DNA of 47,782 nt from Longimicrobiales bacterium (GTDB lineage Bacteria; Gemmatimonadota; Gemmatimonadetes; Longimicrobiales; Gaopeijiaceae). This document shows positions 17,505 through 25,768 of this stretch, in pieces (position 1 is the first letter of the stretch; each line of letters begins with the position of its first letter). Where the stretch lies: NCBI GenBank assembly GCA_028278645.1, contig JANQDZ010000017.1, positions 1 to 47,782 on the forward strand, read 5' to 3'. The notes below the pieces were generated by a model. It ran no database searches. It saw only the letters and a program-made list of their open reading frames with translations, and was not told the DNA's origin. Position numbers and translations under genes: made by a program.

Positions 17505-17995
17505 GGCTTCCGGCTCCACGGGCACTCGAGCCCGCAAATCTGATCGGCCATGGCGTCTTCCTCCCGACCGTCGACGTCGTGCCAGGTCAGGGCGTGGATT
17601 CTCAGGATGTCTCCTTCGGTTCCTGTCGTGATGGTGCCGGGGGTCAGGGTGATTGAGTTGGCATAAATCATCCGCGCCAGGTCAGATTTCATGCAGGCGT
17701 GGAACGGGACCATGATCGGGCTGATGGGGAGGGACGGGGTCAGAATGATCCTGATCACGTTTACGTTCGACTTCAGGATCTCTTTGATCAGCCATACCCA
17801 ATAGCCGACCAATCGCCAGGTCATTATCAAGGGAAAGGTGTACCGATCCTGACGATCCATCCTCCACGCCAGGTAGGTCACGAGGAGGCTGGAGAAAACT
17901 CCGAATGCCAAAGTCAGGGGTTCATAGTGGCCCGAGAGGAGGAGCCACAATCCAAACATCGTCAGGCTCAACAGGACGTATCGAGTCGGCCGCAT
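17501..17995 (-). CDS. mrpE: Na+/H+ antiporter subunit MrpE
   Basis: 164 residues, first gene of the antiporter operon. Two N-terminal helices are followed by the MnhE cytosolic domain: KEILKSNVNVIRIILTP, ANSITLTPGTITTGTEGD, LRIHALTWHD. AGGAA lies just ahead of the ATG. A plausible promoter is found at 18013-18040. From here ten genes follow with overlaps, then rfaE2, rph, rdgB and a DUF971 gene, so housekeeping enzymes may share readthrough from the antiporter promoter. Confidence 0.93.
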   Translation of the reverse strand: MRPTRYVLLSLTMFGLWLLLSGHYEPLTLAFGVFSSLLVTYLAWRMDRQDRYTFPLIMTWRLVGYWVWLIKEILKSNVNVIRIILTPSLPISPIMVPFHACMKSDLARMIYANSITLTPGTITTGTEGDILRIHALTWHDVDGREEDAMADQICGLECPWSRKP

Positions 17996-18012
17996 TCGTT
18001 CCTAATCTTAAG

Positions 18013-18040
18013 ATTGTAGACTGGGTTTTCTGACGCTGAA
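18013..18040 (-). promoter_or_regulatory. Candidate promoter of the mrp operon
   Basis: On the minus strand TTCAGC (18040-18035), 16 bases and TACAAT (18018-18013) lie in front of mrpE. A palindrome CGCTGTTCAGCG overlaps the -35 box and AATCTTAAGATT lies just after the -10 box. Both are possible operator sites. The box match is only moderate. Confidence 0.35.
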
Positions 18041-18051
18041 CAGCGAAGAAC

Positions 18052-18609
18052 TTACCAATTCGACTGGGCACCGTCTATGATTCGCTGGACAAGGAGTTCG
18101 ATTGCCAGTGCCCGTCCGGTGTCCTCGGTCTCGCTCTCCTCCAAGAACTCGCCCCGGACGGAGACGGCACGACTTTCCCAGAGGATCTCGTTGTCCACCT
18201 GGTTGATGATCTGCACTTCTACGGTCAGACTCACCTGCCGTTGAAGGACCTGGGGAGCCTGCTGGGCTCCCCCCGCCCGGTAGCTGGGCGTGGACACGTC
18301 GTACCGGGTAATTTTCCCTCTGACTACCGCGTCCGCCACATCCTCCCCGGCTGGTTGAAGACCCTGGGATCGAGGGAATTCCCTCAAGAGCAGGTTAAAA
18401 ACCTCGTCGGTGATCTCGGGCCTCGTAGTGTCGTTCTCAAACGGAACGATGGCGACGGTTTTTACGTAGTCCGGGAAGCCGGCTCCCGCCTGAAAGCCAT
18501 AAAAACAGCCCGAGGAGACCAATACTACCCCGAGGGCGAAAAGGACCACCCGTCGCCCAGCTCGGGGCTTACCAGCCCGGATACCAGATGTCTGGAGGAA
18601 AGGACTCAA
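18052..18609 (-). CDS. lptE: LptE-like LPS-assembly lipoprotein
   Basis: 185 residues. The N terminus is basic then hydrophobic (VVLFALGVVLVSSGCFYGF), a lipoprotein signal with Cys at about residue 35. The mature part reads like LptE family members: YVKTVAIVPFENDTTRPEI near the start, TDEVFNLLLRE, DAVVRGKITRYDVS and SLTVEVQIINQVDNEILWES. LptE plugs the LptD barrel in the outer membrane during LPS insertion. The start codon appears to be TTG (18609) with a purine-rich stretch ahead, giving a 41-base overlap with the preceding gene. A later GTG would remove the basic N terminus. Confidence 0.8.
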   Translation of the reverse strand: MSPFLQTSGIRAGKPRAGRRVVLFALGVVLVSSGCFYGFQAGAGFPDYVKTVAIVPFENDTTRPEITDEVFNLLLREFPRSQGLQPAGEDVADAVVRGKITRYDVSTPSYRAGGAQQAPQVLQRQVSLTVEVQIINQVDNEILWESRAVSVRGEFLEESETEDTGRALAIELLVQRIIDGAQSNW

Positions 18610-19303
18610 CGTTCTCTTCCGATTTGAGTGTGAACGTCAACTCCACAAAGAGGGCCCGGTTCCTGTATACCGTTTCCACCACTCTCTGGGAGGACTCATC
18701 CAGCTCCAAGTCAACTTCTTCGATCAAATGGCCATCTTCCCGAATCTCGGCCCTTAGCAGAAGGTCATTCGCCAGACGGAATCGAAGATCCTGGCCGTTG
18801 TCTCCCTCGTATGCCAGGGCGATCGTACCGTCTCCACGGTCACGTCCTTCGGCCATCTGGAGTCCGGCGTCCGGCCGAAAAACCCCCAGAGCGGCCCACA
18901 GGAGGGCAGGAGGCGGTGCCAGGTCCAACGGGACTCCTGGCGGCACTCTGAGGTCACTCCCCACCAGGGCCGCCTTAAAAAGGGTTTCCCCCTGACCGGA
19001 AAATAGGTCGATGCGGACCTTGTAGGGGGGCTCCACCCGAGCTACGCCTTGGCCCGCGAACCTCAAGTCCGCCTCTCGAAGCCTGAACTCAAAAGTAATC
19101 TGAACCGGAGACCCCGGCATGGTCGCGAGGAGGGCGTTTTGGGCCAGGGAATCCAGATCCGTCCCAGGGGGCATTGGGTGGGAAACGGCTCCGGACCCTC
19201 CACAACCAGCCAGGAGGATGGTCAGGAGCATCCCCCACAATGGTGACAGACGGGTGGAACAGAAAATCGGCACGCTATAACCCTGAAAACGAGATGAACT
19301 CAT
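18569..19303 (-). CDS. Outer-membrane-type lipoprotein, LolB/DUF4292-like
   Basis: 244 residues. A lipoprotein signal ends in LTILLAGCGG (Cys about residue 34). The mature part is beta-rich: VQITFEFRLREADLRFAGQGVARVEPPYKVRIDLFSGQGETLF, which resembles the incomplete beta-barrel of LolA/LolB or DUF4292 proteins that carry acyl chains. It precedes lptE with overlap, so a role in lipoprotein or LPS transport is inferred from neighbourhood, not proven. It is divergently oriented from lpxH, with a shared 118-base intergenic region. Confidence 0.75.
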   Translation of the reverse strand: MSSSRFQGYSVPIFCSTRLSPLWGMLLTILLAGCGGSGAVSHPMPPGTDLDSLAQNALLATMPGSPVQITFEFRLREADLRFAGQGVARVEPPYKVRIDLFSGQGETLFKAALVGSDLRVPPGVPLDLAPPPALLWAALGVFRPDAGLQMAEGRDRGDGTIALAYEGDNGQDLRFRLANDLLLRAEIREDGHLIEEVDLELDESSQRVVETVYRNRALFVELTFTLKSEENVESFPPDIWYPGW

Positions 19304-19421
19304 AGTCCCCAGCGACCCGAAAGCTGGGGCCTGGTCCGGTGCGGGACAATCCCGGCGTCGCCGGGGTCGGTCACCATTGACCTTGTGACGCCCCGCTAGA
19401 GCCTTCTACCTTCAGTTTCCT

Positions 19422-20183
19422 ATGCAGGGTCCAGCAATCTTCCTGGCGAGTGACGTGCACCTGGGTGTGGCATCATCGGACACCGAGCAGGCCTTCCTAT
19501 CCTGGCTCGAGTACTGTGGCACCCAGGCCAGCCAAGTGGTCATCAACGGCGACCTCTTCGATTTCTGGTTCGAATACAAAAGCGTGATCCCCCGTGGGCA
19601 TACCCGGGTCCTGGGGGCTCTCTCGGCCCTGGTTGACTCCAACATCCCTGTGGCGATGATGGGCGGGAACCACGACTGGTGGGGTGGAGACTACCTGAGG
19701 GACGAGATTGGGGTGGAATTCCACCAGGAACCCACGACGATGGACCTAAACGGGTGGACCACCCTCTTAGCCCACGGTGACGGCCTTGGCTCGGGAGACC
19801 TGGGGTACCGGGTCCTGCGGTTGGTGCTGAGGGGCTCCCTTACCCGGTTTGCCTTCCGATGGCTCCACCCCGACCTGGGTGCATGGATCGCCAGGAAGGT
19901 CTCCAAAACACCCGTCCATCCCCACGGCCCCACCGGGAAGCACGAGGCCCGCTCCAAATTCCTGGAGGAATGGGCCGTGAGTCAGCTCGAGGCGTCACCA
20001 GAACTCGACATCGTTGCTCTGGGCCACACGCACATCCCGGTGCTGAAAGAAGTGTTCCCTGGCCGCCATTATCTCAACACCGGGGATTGGCTGGTGAACC
20101 AGAGCTACGCCGTGTTGAGAGAGGATGAAGGACCCCGGCTCCTGGACTGGAGGGACGGTTCGGGATCAGAACCCGACCGGTAG
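19422..20183 (+). CDS. lpxH: UDP-2,3-diacylglucosamine diphosphatase (LpxH family)
   Basis: 253 residues. Calcineurin-type metallophosphoesterase with all motifs: LASDVHLG (D-x-H), INGDLFDFWFEY (GDxxD), GGNHDWW (GNHD), a lone His in TTLLAHGDGLG, and ALGHTHIP (GHxH). The FDFWFEY and HGD blocks are typical of LpxH and related lipid A enzymes, which cleave UDP-2,3-diacylglucosamine to lipid X and UMP. It sits beside lptE. Its 3' end overlaps the convergent downstream gene by 18 bases. No good ribosome binding site is visible before the ATG. A broader YbbF-like phosphoesterase role is the main alternative. Confidence 0.85.
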   Translation: MQGPAIFLASDVHLGVASSDTEQAFLSWLEYCGTQASQVVINGDLFDFWFEYKSVIPRGHTRVLGALSALVDSNIPVAMMGGNHDWWGGDYLRDEIGVEFHQEPTTMDLNGWTTLLAHGDGLGSGDLGYRVLRLVLRGSLTRFAFRWLHPDLGAWIARKVSKTPVHPHGPTGKHEARSKFLEEWAVSQLEASPELDIVALGHTHIPVLKEVFPGRHYLNTGDWLVNQSYAVLREDEGPRLLDWRDGSGSEPDR

Positions 20184-20786
20184 GGAAAGGGCGATCTCCA
20201 TTCCTCCCGATTGATTCGGTTCGATGACCACGGCCGTGGGAAAGTCAGCGAGGTGCGCTGAGACGTAGCCGTCCACTCCGCCGATCAGCATGAGGAAGAG
20301 GGCCAAGGCGATCCAGTCTTCTCTTTGCCCTTTCCGAGTCTCCTCCAGGCTCCTCAGGTCTGCGATCTCCGGGTCCTCCGCCAGAGCTGTTTCAATTTCT
20401 GCTTCGGTGGCCCCTGTCGCCTCTTCCCGCGCGGTTACCACCGACTCCCTCAGGGCCAACTTCTGGCGGGTCCGGTCGATTCGAGTATTCGTTTTGTAGA
20501 TCATCAGCGCGCTGGTGGCTTCCGCAGCAAAATAGAAGGCTCCTCTCACGTGGGCTCCCACTTTGGAATGGCCCCAGCCAGGGAGGATGGCGGATCGGAT
20601 GAAGGCGCCGCGGGGGGAAATCCCTCCGGGTTCCGGCTCCACCTCCTCCTGTGCACCCTCTGTCTCTTGGCCTACCCGTGGGGCGACCAAAGAGTCCGGA
20701 ACCTGGCAGGAGGTTTGCCCAGGATCGACCAGAGACGCCGTGGCCACGGTCAGGACCAGGAAGAGCCGTGGGAGTAAAACCCTCAT
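20166..20786 (-). CDS. DUF5683-like membrane protein of unknown function
   Basis: 206 residues. A signal peptide (VLLPRLFLVLTVATASLVDP) is followed by a Gln/Glu/Pro-rich linker. SPRGAFIRSAILPGWGHSKVGAHVRGAFYFAAEA is the hydrophobic block typical of DUF5683 proteins (the LPGWGQ-type motif). A Glu/Ala-rich coiled segment and a final helix (DWIALALFLMLIGGVDGYVSAHL) come next. The start at ATG 20786 overlaps the stop of the lipid kinase (ATGA). The role is unknown, though the pairing with a lipid kinase hints at envelope biology. Confidence 0.75.
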   Translation of the reverse strand: MRVLLPRLFLVLTVATASLVDPGQTSCQVPDSLVAPRVGQETEGAQEEVEPEPGGISPRGAFIRSAILPGWGHSKVGAHVRGAFYFAAEATSALMIYKTNTRIDRTRQKLALRESVVTAREEATGATEAEIETALAEDPEIADLRSLEETRKGQREDWIALALFLMLIGGVDGYVSAHLADFPTAVVIEPNQSGGMEIALSLPVGF

Positions 20787-21721
20787 TGCTCCCTCCCGGG
20801 CAATAAAACAGGGAGCTTGGCCGGACAAACCTTTACCCGGAGGCGATCCACAGCTGTGGGCACCCGTTCACCGTCCATTTCGAAGAAAAATGGCTCCCCG
20901 TCGGTTCGGGTCACGTCAGCCCCGACGATGGTTCGTTGAAAGAGTTCAGGGACGTTTCCATGGGTTCCGCGAATGACCTTTGGGATGTAGCGAGCGAGCT
21001 TCACGATGCCAAGGGTCCGAACAAAAAAAAGATCCAGAAGACCGTCATGGGGCGATGCGTTCGGATTCAACAGAAACCCACCTCCCACGGATGGTCCTAC
21101 CGTAATGGCCATCAGAATGGTCCGGTCTTCCACCACTCCGTCGTGTTCCGAACCTTCGGCCGTCTTGAAGGAAACTCTGAATGAATCGGGCCGGAAGGTG
21201 GCCAGGGCGGAGACGAACGCTGCCAAATACTGTGGGAGTCCAATGAGCCTTCTGAACCTCCCCCGCCTTTGTAGTACCTCCACGTCGATCCCTAGCCCGA
21301 GAAGGTTCACAAAATAAGACTCGGATCCATCGAAATGGACATGGCCTACGTCGAAGGTTTCAGATCTTCCCCTTGTCAGCGCGTCGAGGGCTCTCGCGGG
21401 GTCTCTCTCACCGCTCACCATCCGATAGAAGTCGTTTCCGGTCCCCACAGGGACAATGGCAATTGAGGGAGCGGAGCGTCCCGATCCTAGGACTCCGTTC
21501 GCGACTTCGTGGAGAGTCCCGTCGCCTCCCACCACAAGAAGGGCTTTGGCACCGTTCGAAGCCGCCTCGCGGGCGAGGGCCGCTGCATGACCCGGTGCTT
21601 CGGTGCGGAGGAGGTCAAAGGAAATATTCCGTTGATCCAGCCCTCGCTCGACGGTGGGTTGGATCCGAGCTCCGGCGCCGCCACTGGCCTCCGGATTGAG
21701 GATCACGGTGATGCTCTCCAT
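20783..21721 (-). CDS. YegS/DgkB-type lipid kinase
   Basis: 312 residues. Diacylglycerol-kinase catalytic fold: VILNPEASGGAG at the N terminus, LLVVGGDGTLHEVANGVL (the GGDGT nucleotide site), IVPVGTGNDFYRM (GTxNDFxR), then a beta-sandwich C-terminal part with MAITVGPSVGGGFLLNPNASPHDGLLDLFFV and FFFEMDGER. It phosphorylates a lipid or sphingoid alcohol. The exact substrate is not readable from sequence. The start at ATG 21721 was chosen because any upstream extension (to 21919) would run through the selenocysteine tRNA gene. Confidence 0.88.
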   Translation of the reverse strand: MESITVILNPEASGGAGARIQPTVERGLDQRNISFDLLRTEAPGHAAALAREAASNGAKALLVVGGDGTLHEVANGVLGSGRSAPSIAIVPVGTGNDFYRMVSGERDPARALDALTRGRSETFDVGHVHFDGSESYFVNLLGLGIDVEVLQRRGRFRRLIGLPQYLAAFVSALATFRPDSFRVSFKTAEGSEHDGVVEDRTILMAITVGPSVGGGFLLNPNASPHDGLLDLFFVRTLGIVKLARYIPKVIRGTHGNVPELFQRTIVGADVTRTDGEPFFFEMDGERVPTAVDRLRVKVCPAKLPVLLPGREQ

Positions 21722-21826
21722 CCGAGGGTTCACTTCCTCACCGGGCCTCCCGCGAGTCGTAGGGAAATCTCCGAAACCGAGATGGGCCCGGCTGAGGAAT
21801 GTCCCCAGCCGGGCCCCCTGGGCAAA

Positions 21827-21923
21827 TGGCGGGGGCGTGTGGGAATCGAACCCACCTACCCGGGTTCTAGCCGGGCAAGCTGGTTTTGAAGACCAGTCGA
21901 GACACCAGTCCCGATCCACCCCC
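21827..21923 (-). tRNA. selC: Selenocysteine tRNA (TCA)
   Basis: 97 bases. The anticodon stem CTGGT/ACCAG encloses loop CTTCAAA, so the anticodon is TCA, which reads UGA. The D stem has six pairs (TCGGGA/TCTCGA), the variable arm is long (CCCGG-CTAGAA-CCGGG), and the acceptor GGGGGTG pairs with CGCCCCC. An eighth pair would be G-A, a mismatch. CCA is encoded at 21829-21827, unlike the other tRNAs here. The six-pair D stem and long variable arm separate it from a suppressor tRNA-Trp. It implies a selenocysteine system elsewhere in the genome. Confidence 0.95.
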
Positions 21924-21986
21924 GAAAGACCTGACGCTACCAGCAGACCGTTTTCGGGTCAATTCCCGATACTGGTTCCGTTTATG

Positions 21987-22021
21987 AAAAAAAAGAGCCT
22001 CCCGGGAGTACCGGGAGGCCC
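21987..22021 (-). terminator. Rho-independent terminator of the cold-shock gene
   Basis: On the minus strand GGCCTCCCGG-TACT-CCCGGGAGGC forms a strong stem, followed by T-rich TCTTTTTTTT. It lies about 25 bases past the csp stop. Confidence 0.9.
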
Positions 22022-22042
22022 TTCCATTCAGTCCTCTTCGGG

Positions 22043-22255
22043 CTATTCTCCTGCTCTCTGGACGTTCTCTGCCGCTGGGCCTTTTTGGCCCTGAACCAGA
22101 TCGAACTCGACCGTTTCCCCCTCGGTCAAGGTTCGGAAGCCAGTTCCAGTGATTGCCGAGTAGTGCACAAAGCAATCCTTGTCACTGCCTTCGGGAGTGA
22201 TGAAACCAAAGCCCTTTGAATCGTTGAACCATTTCACGGTTCCAGTGGTACGCAT
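22043..22255 (-). CDS. Cold-shock protein, CspA family
   Basis: 70 residues, normal size. [20 protein letters not shown] contains RNP1 (KGFGFI), and DCFVHYSAI is the RNP2 version of the FVHxS motif. [17 protein letters not shown] completes the five-strand OB fold. It binds single-stranded nucleic acid as an RNA chaperone. ATG 22255 has GAAGGAG at ideal spacing. The 48-base upstream extension is not used. It has a long leader with a small hairpin and its own terminator. Confidence 0.96.
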   Translation of the reverse strand: MRTTGTVKWFNDSKGFGFITPEGSDKDCFVHYSAITGTGFRTLTEGETVEFDLVQGQKGPAAENVQRAGE

Positions 22256-22530
22256 CCCGCACTCCTTCGACAGAATTCCCACACACGGCCCACAGACCCA
22301 CATCCTTCACCTGTCCTTTTCGACAAGCCGCTTCTTGCCTATGGGCAAGCACCGGAGCAGGTCTCGAGGTCCACAGCAGGATATCGGATAACACACTTAA
22401 CCCGGTTTGGAAAGGGTTTTGTTTAACGTCGTTGCCAATTGGCGATCCGAGCTGGAATAAAACCGATCGCCCGGGTTCCGTTCGGACCCCGAGCGGTCTG
22501 GGAATTCAGTAGACGATTGGTGAGGGGAGG
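22256..22530 (-). other. Leader of the cold-shock gene and downstream end of the BNR gene
   Basis: 275 bases without a gene. It holds the probable long 5' leader typical of csp genes, with a perfect hairpin CTTGCC-CATA-GGCAAG at 22334-22349, and a ten-base palindrome GCCAATTGGC at 22434-22443 that may be an operator. An imperfect GGGTCC-GAAC-GGAACCC hairpin near 22470-22495, followed by TTTTATT on the minus strand, may end the BNR-protein transcript. No consensus promoter is clear. Confidence 0.4.
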
Positions 22531-25500
22531 CTAGTGTTCCGAACCAACGGAGATCGGATCGAGATCCAGGTCCTCCAGCCTACCGTTGAGAGCGGCCAGA
22601 TCTTCCTGCAGCAACCCGTGCAGCGTCTCCATCTCTGCCCGGAGTAGTACGTCGAGGTAGTCGTACACGGCGAATGACTGGGCAGTGGGTCGGTTCTCGG
22701 ATCCCTCCACCACGCCCATGAGCGCGGCGAGCTTGTTGTTGAGCTTGATCGGGAAATTGAGGGGATCCTGGTTGCTCTGATTTTTGACCTGGTAGATCTC
22801 TCCCTCGACCGCGCTGACCGCGGCCTTGAAGTCCTCGGCAGCTCTCGCCAGGCCCGCGTCGTCAGATTCACTCAAGCGGTCGTCAACTTGAGCTTTGATC
22901 TCCCTGATGAGGATTACGGCCTCGTTGGCGTCACTGACCCGGTCGCGGATCTTAACCGCCAGGTCGAACCGAGCTTGGAGGTCTGCCTGCGTGACGCCCT
23001 CGATCCGCGGATCCAGCATGAGGTTGAAGGAGCTGGTGCCGATCACACTTCCGTCAACGCTCAGCCTCACCTTGTATTCGCCCGGGACCAAAGCCGGCCC
23101 AATGTTGCCGGCAGCCCAGAAGATCCGGCCTTCGAAGTCGGTGTAGCCATCCAGACGCATGTTCCATCTGAACCGGTTCACCCCATCCCGCGTGCTGGGA
23201 GCCGCCCGTTGTGGGAACCGGGCGAAGGAGGGTGCCTCTTCAGCTTCCTCCTCTTCCTCGTCTTCCTCCCTCGGGCCCGTGAACGTTTGGACTACGTCCC
23301 CGGCTTCATCCAGGAAGGTGATCTCGACCTCGTCGGCGTCCTCGGCGAGGTAGTACGTCACCTCGGCCATGGGATCCAACCCTCTTCGCACGTCAGTGGG
23401 CTGAAAGAGGAAGGCGTCTGATCCGAGGACGTCGGCGTTAAGCTGCCGAAGGGGATCGATTCCGTAGAGGACCCAGAAGGAACGACCGTGGGTGCCGATG
23501 ACCAGGTCGTCCTCTTTTACCACCAGATCGGCGACTTGAACGGTCGGGAGGTTGAGCGTGAGGGGTTGCCAGTTCGATCCGTCATTCCAGGATATGTAAA
23601 CGGTTCGTTCCGATGCCGCGTACAACATACCGGGTCGGGTGGGGTCCTCCCTGACGGCCCGGATGAAGTCGTCTTCCGGTATCCCGTTTACGATCTTGGT
23701 CCAGGTGGCACCGTAGTCTTCTGTCTTCCAGACGTAGGGGCTACGGTCGTTTTCGACCAAGTAGCGAATCCCGGAGACGTAGGCTTTTCCTGGAGTGTTG
23801 GGCGAAGCTTCCAACGTGTTGATCCGAACAAAATCCGGCGCGTCGGGCGGTGTCACATTTTCCCAGCTCCCACCGCCGTTCTGAGTAATGTGAACGTACC
23901 CATCGTCCGATCCGGCCCAGATTACATCGGGGTTGTGGACAGAGGGCGCGATGGCGAACACCGTGGCATAGGTTTCGACCCCTGTCTGATCCTTCGTGAT
24001 GGGGCCCCCGGAGGGCCCGATTGTGCTGGGATCTGCCCGAGTGAGGTCCGGGCTGATGGCTTCCCAGCTCTCCCCTTCGGTGGCGCTTCTCCAAACCTTC
24101 TGTGTGCCGGTATAGAGCACGTTCGCGTCGTGAGGGGAGAATACGATGGGAAAGGTCCACTGGACCCTTTCCACCAGATCTTCGGAGGACTGGCCCATGG
24201 GGTTCTCGGGCCAGACATTTACTGCCCGAGTTTGCCCGTTGGAGTGGTCGTACCGGGAAAGACTTCCACCATAACATCCGGCGTAGTAGATGTCCGGGTT
24301 TTCCGGGTGCGGTGCGATGTACCCGCTCTCACACCCGCCGACCGAGAAGAACGGTCGCCCCTGGGCCATGAGGTGATTCCAGCCCCGTGGGGCAACGCAT
24401 GCCGTGGAGTTGTCCTGCTGAGCCCCGCATACCAGATACGGTTCATGGGCGGTGGTGGTGACCCGATAGAACTGAGCTGTGGCGAAATCCTGATCGGTCC
24501 AGCTCCGGCCGCCGTTCACTGAGACGTTCGCGCCGCCATCATTTGCGTTGATCATCCGGTCGGGATCGTCCGGGCTGATCCACAAGTCATGGTTGTCCCC
24601 GTGTGGGACGGCGATGGTCCGTCCGAACGTCTCCCCACCATCGTCCGACCTGTAAAACGCGGTGTTCAGGACATAAACCCGGTCCACGTCGACAGGGTCG
24701 GCGTAGATCCTCGTGTAATAGAAAGCCCGCTGGCGGAGCTTCCGTTCCTCGTTTGTTTTGGTCCAGGTCTCACCCCCGTCCGCCGAGACAAAAACACCAC
24801 CCTCTTCATTCTCGACGATGGCGTAGACCCGGTTCTGATCGGCCGGTGAGACCGCAACGCCGATCTTCCCGATCAGACCGGCCTGAGGAAGGCCGGGGTT
24901 TCGAGTGATTTCTTCCCAGGTCTCACCCCCGTCCGAACTCCGGAAGAGCCCGCTTCCAGGGCCCCCGGAAGACATTCCCCACGACTTTCGCCAGGCCTCC
25001 CAGAGGGCCGCGTAGACGATATCCGGGTTGGTGGGATGGACCGAGATATCAACAGCCCCCGACCGATCATCCCGGTAGAGAGTTTTCTCCCAATTCTCTC
25101 CGCCGTCTGTGGTTTTGTATACGCCGCGTTCGGGGTTCGGCATGGAGTGAACACCGAAGGCGCCGACCCAAACGGTCTCACAGTCGGTGGGGTGGATCCG
25201 AATCCGAGAGATGTTCTGGGTTTCCTCGAGCCCTAGGTGGTCCCAGGACCTCCCCCCGTCGGTACTCCGGTAGACACCGTCCCCCTGTTGGATATTCCCG
25301 CGGATCTGGGTCTCACCGGTCCCGATGTAAACCACGTCGGGATCGGCTTCACACACGGCCACCGCTCCCACGGAAGCGGTGGAGATCTCCCCGTCCGTCA
25401 CCACGGACCAGGTGGTTCCACCGTCCGTGGTTTTCCATAAGCCCCCGCCTGTGGCACCGAAGTAGTACTCGAAGGGCCGGGCCGCGCTACCGGCAGCACC

Positions 25501-25680
25501 GATAGACCTTCCCCCTCGGTCTGGTCCCACGTTCTGCCACCTGAGGCCCTTGAAGAAGTCCTCCGGGACCTGCTCCTGGGCCCAACTGGGACTGGCTGTG
25601 AACACAAGCAGGAGCGCCGTCGCTACCAGAGAAACTCGGCACCAAGAGGACCACCCACGAGACCGGTCCGACGTATCCAT
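22531..25680 (-). CDS. Secreted sortilin/BNR-repeat beta-propeller protein (VPS10-like)
   Basis: 1049 residues. A signal peptide (VSLVATALLLVFTASPSWA) is followed by a long beta-propeller with many Asp boxes of the form S/T-x-D/N-G-G-x-T/S-W: TTDGGTTW, STDGGRSW, TTDGGENW, SSDGGETW, SADGGETW, SDDGGETF, SVNGGRSW and others, spread over about residues 65-720. The C-terminal 300 residues contain an acidic patch (REEDEEEEEAEE) and a predicted helical tail. Such proteins are common in Gemmatimonadota-like genomes, with no settled function; sialidase-like catalysis is not implied by Asp boxes alone. The start ATG 25680 has a GAGGGGGATGG site. It is monocistronic or follows ridA, separated by 88 bases. 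Confidence 0.85.
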   Translation of the reverse strand: MDTSDRSRGWSSWCRVSLVATALLLVFTASPSWAQEQVPEDFFKGLRWQNVGPDRGGRSIGAAGSAARPFEYYFGATGGGLWKTTDGGTTWSVVTDGEISTASVGAVAVCEADPDVVYIGTGETQIRGNIQQGDGVYRSTDGGRSWDHLGLEETQNISRIRIHPTDCETVWVGAFGVHSMPNPERGVYKTTDGGENWEKTLYRDDRSGAVDISVHPTNPDIVYAALWEAWRKSWGMSSGGPGSGLFRSSDGGETWEEITRNPGLPQAGLIGKIGVAVSPADQNRVYAIVENEEGGVFVSADGGETWTKTNEERKLRQRAFYYTRIYADPVDVDRVYVLNTAFYRSDDGGETFGRTIAVPHGDNHDLWISPDDPDRMINANDGGANVSVNGGRSWTDQDFATAQFYRVTTTAHEPYLVCGAQQDNSTACVAPRGWNHLMAQGRPFFSVGGCESGYIAPHPENPDIYYAGCYGGSLSRYDHSNGQTRAVNVWPENPMGQSSEDLVERVQWTFPIVFSPHDANVLYTGTQKVWRSATEGESWEAISPDLTRADPSTIGPSGGPITKDQTGVETYATVFAIAPSVHNPDVIWAGSDDGYVHITQNGGGSWENVTPPDAPDFVRINTLEASPNTPGKAYVSGIRYLVENDRSPYVWKTEDYGATWTKIVNGIPEDDFIRAVREDPTRPGMLYAASERTVYISWNDGSNWQPLTLNLPTVQVADLVVKEDDLVIGTHGRSFWVLYGIDPLRQLNADVLGSDAFLFQPTDVRRGLDPMAEVTYYLAEDADEVEITFLDEAGDVVQTFTGPREEDEEEEEAEEAPSFARFPQRAAPSTRDGVNRFRWNMRLDGYTDFEGRIFWAAGNIGPALVPGEYKVRLSVDGSVIGTSSFNLMLDPRIEGVTQADLQARFDLAVKIRDRVSDANEAVILIREIKAQVDDRLSESDDAGLARAAEDFKAAVSAVEGEIYQVKNQSNQDPLNFPIKLNNKLAALMGVVEGSENRPTAQSFAVYDYLDVLLRAEMETLHGLLQEDLAALNGRLEDLDLDPISVGSEH

Positions 25681-25768
25681 CCATCCCCCTCGTTTAGGAC
25701 AGGACAATAAAGTGAACACAGGGCTCTCTTCGCCCTCGTCCACGCCGATAGGCTTCGGAAATAGGGAA

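Noticed and set aside
21722-21919. 66-codon N-terminal extension of the lipid kinase
   Set aside because: It overlaps the selenocysteine tRNA. The kinase fold starts at ATG 21721.
23488-24522. 344-codon plus-strand open frame
   Set aside because: Antisense shadow of the BNR-repeat protein. No signal or motif of its own.
22531-25680. Repeated GGTCTCACCCCCGTC-like strings suggesting a DNA repeat array or CRISPR
   Set aside because: They are coding Asp-box repeats of the BNR protein, irregularly spaced and diverged.
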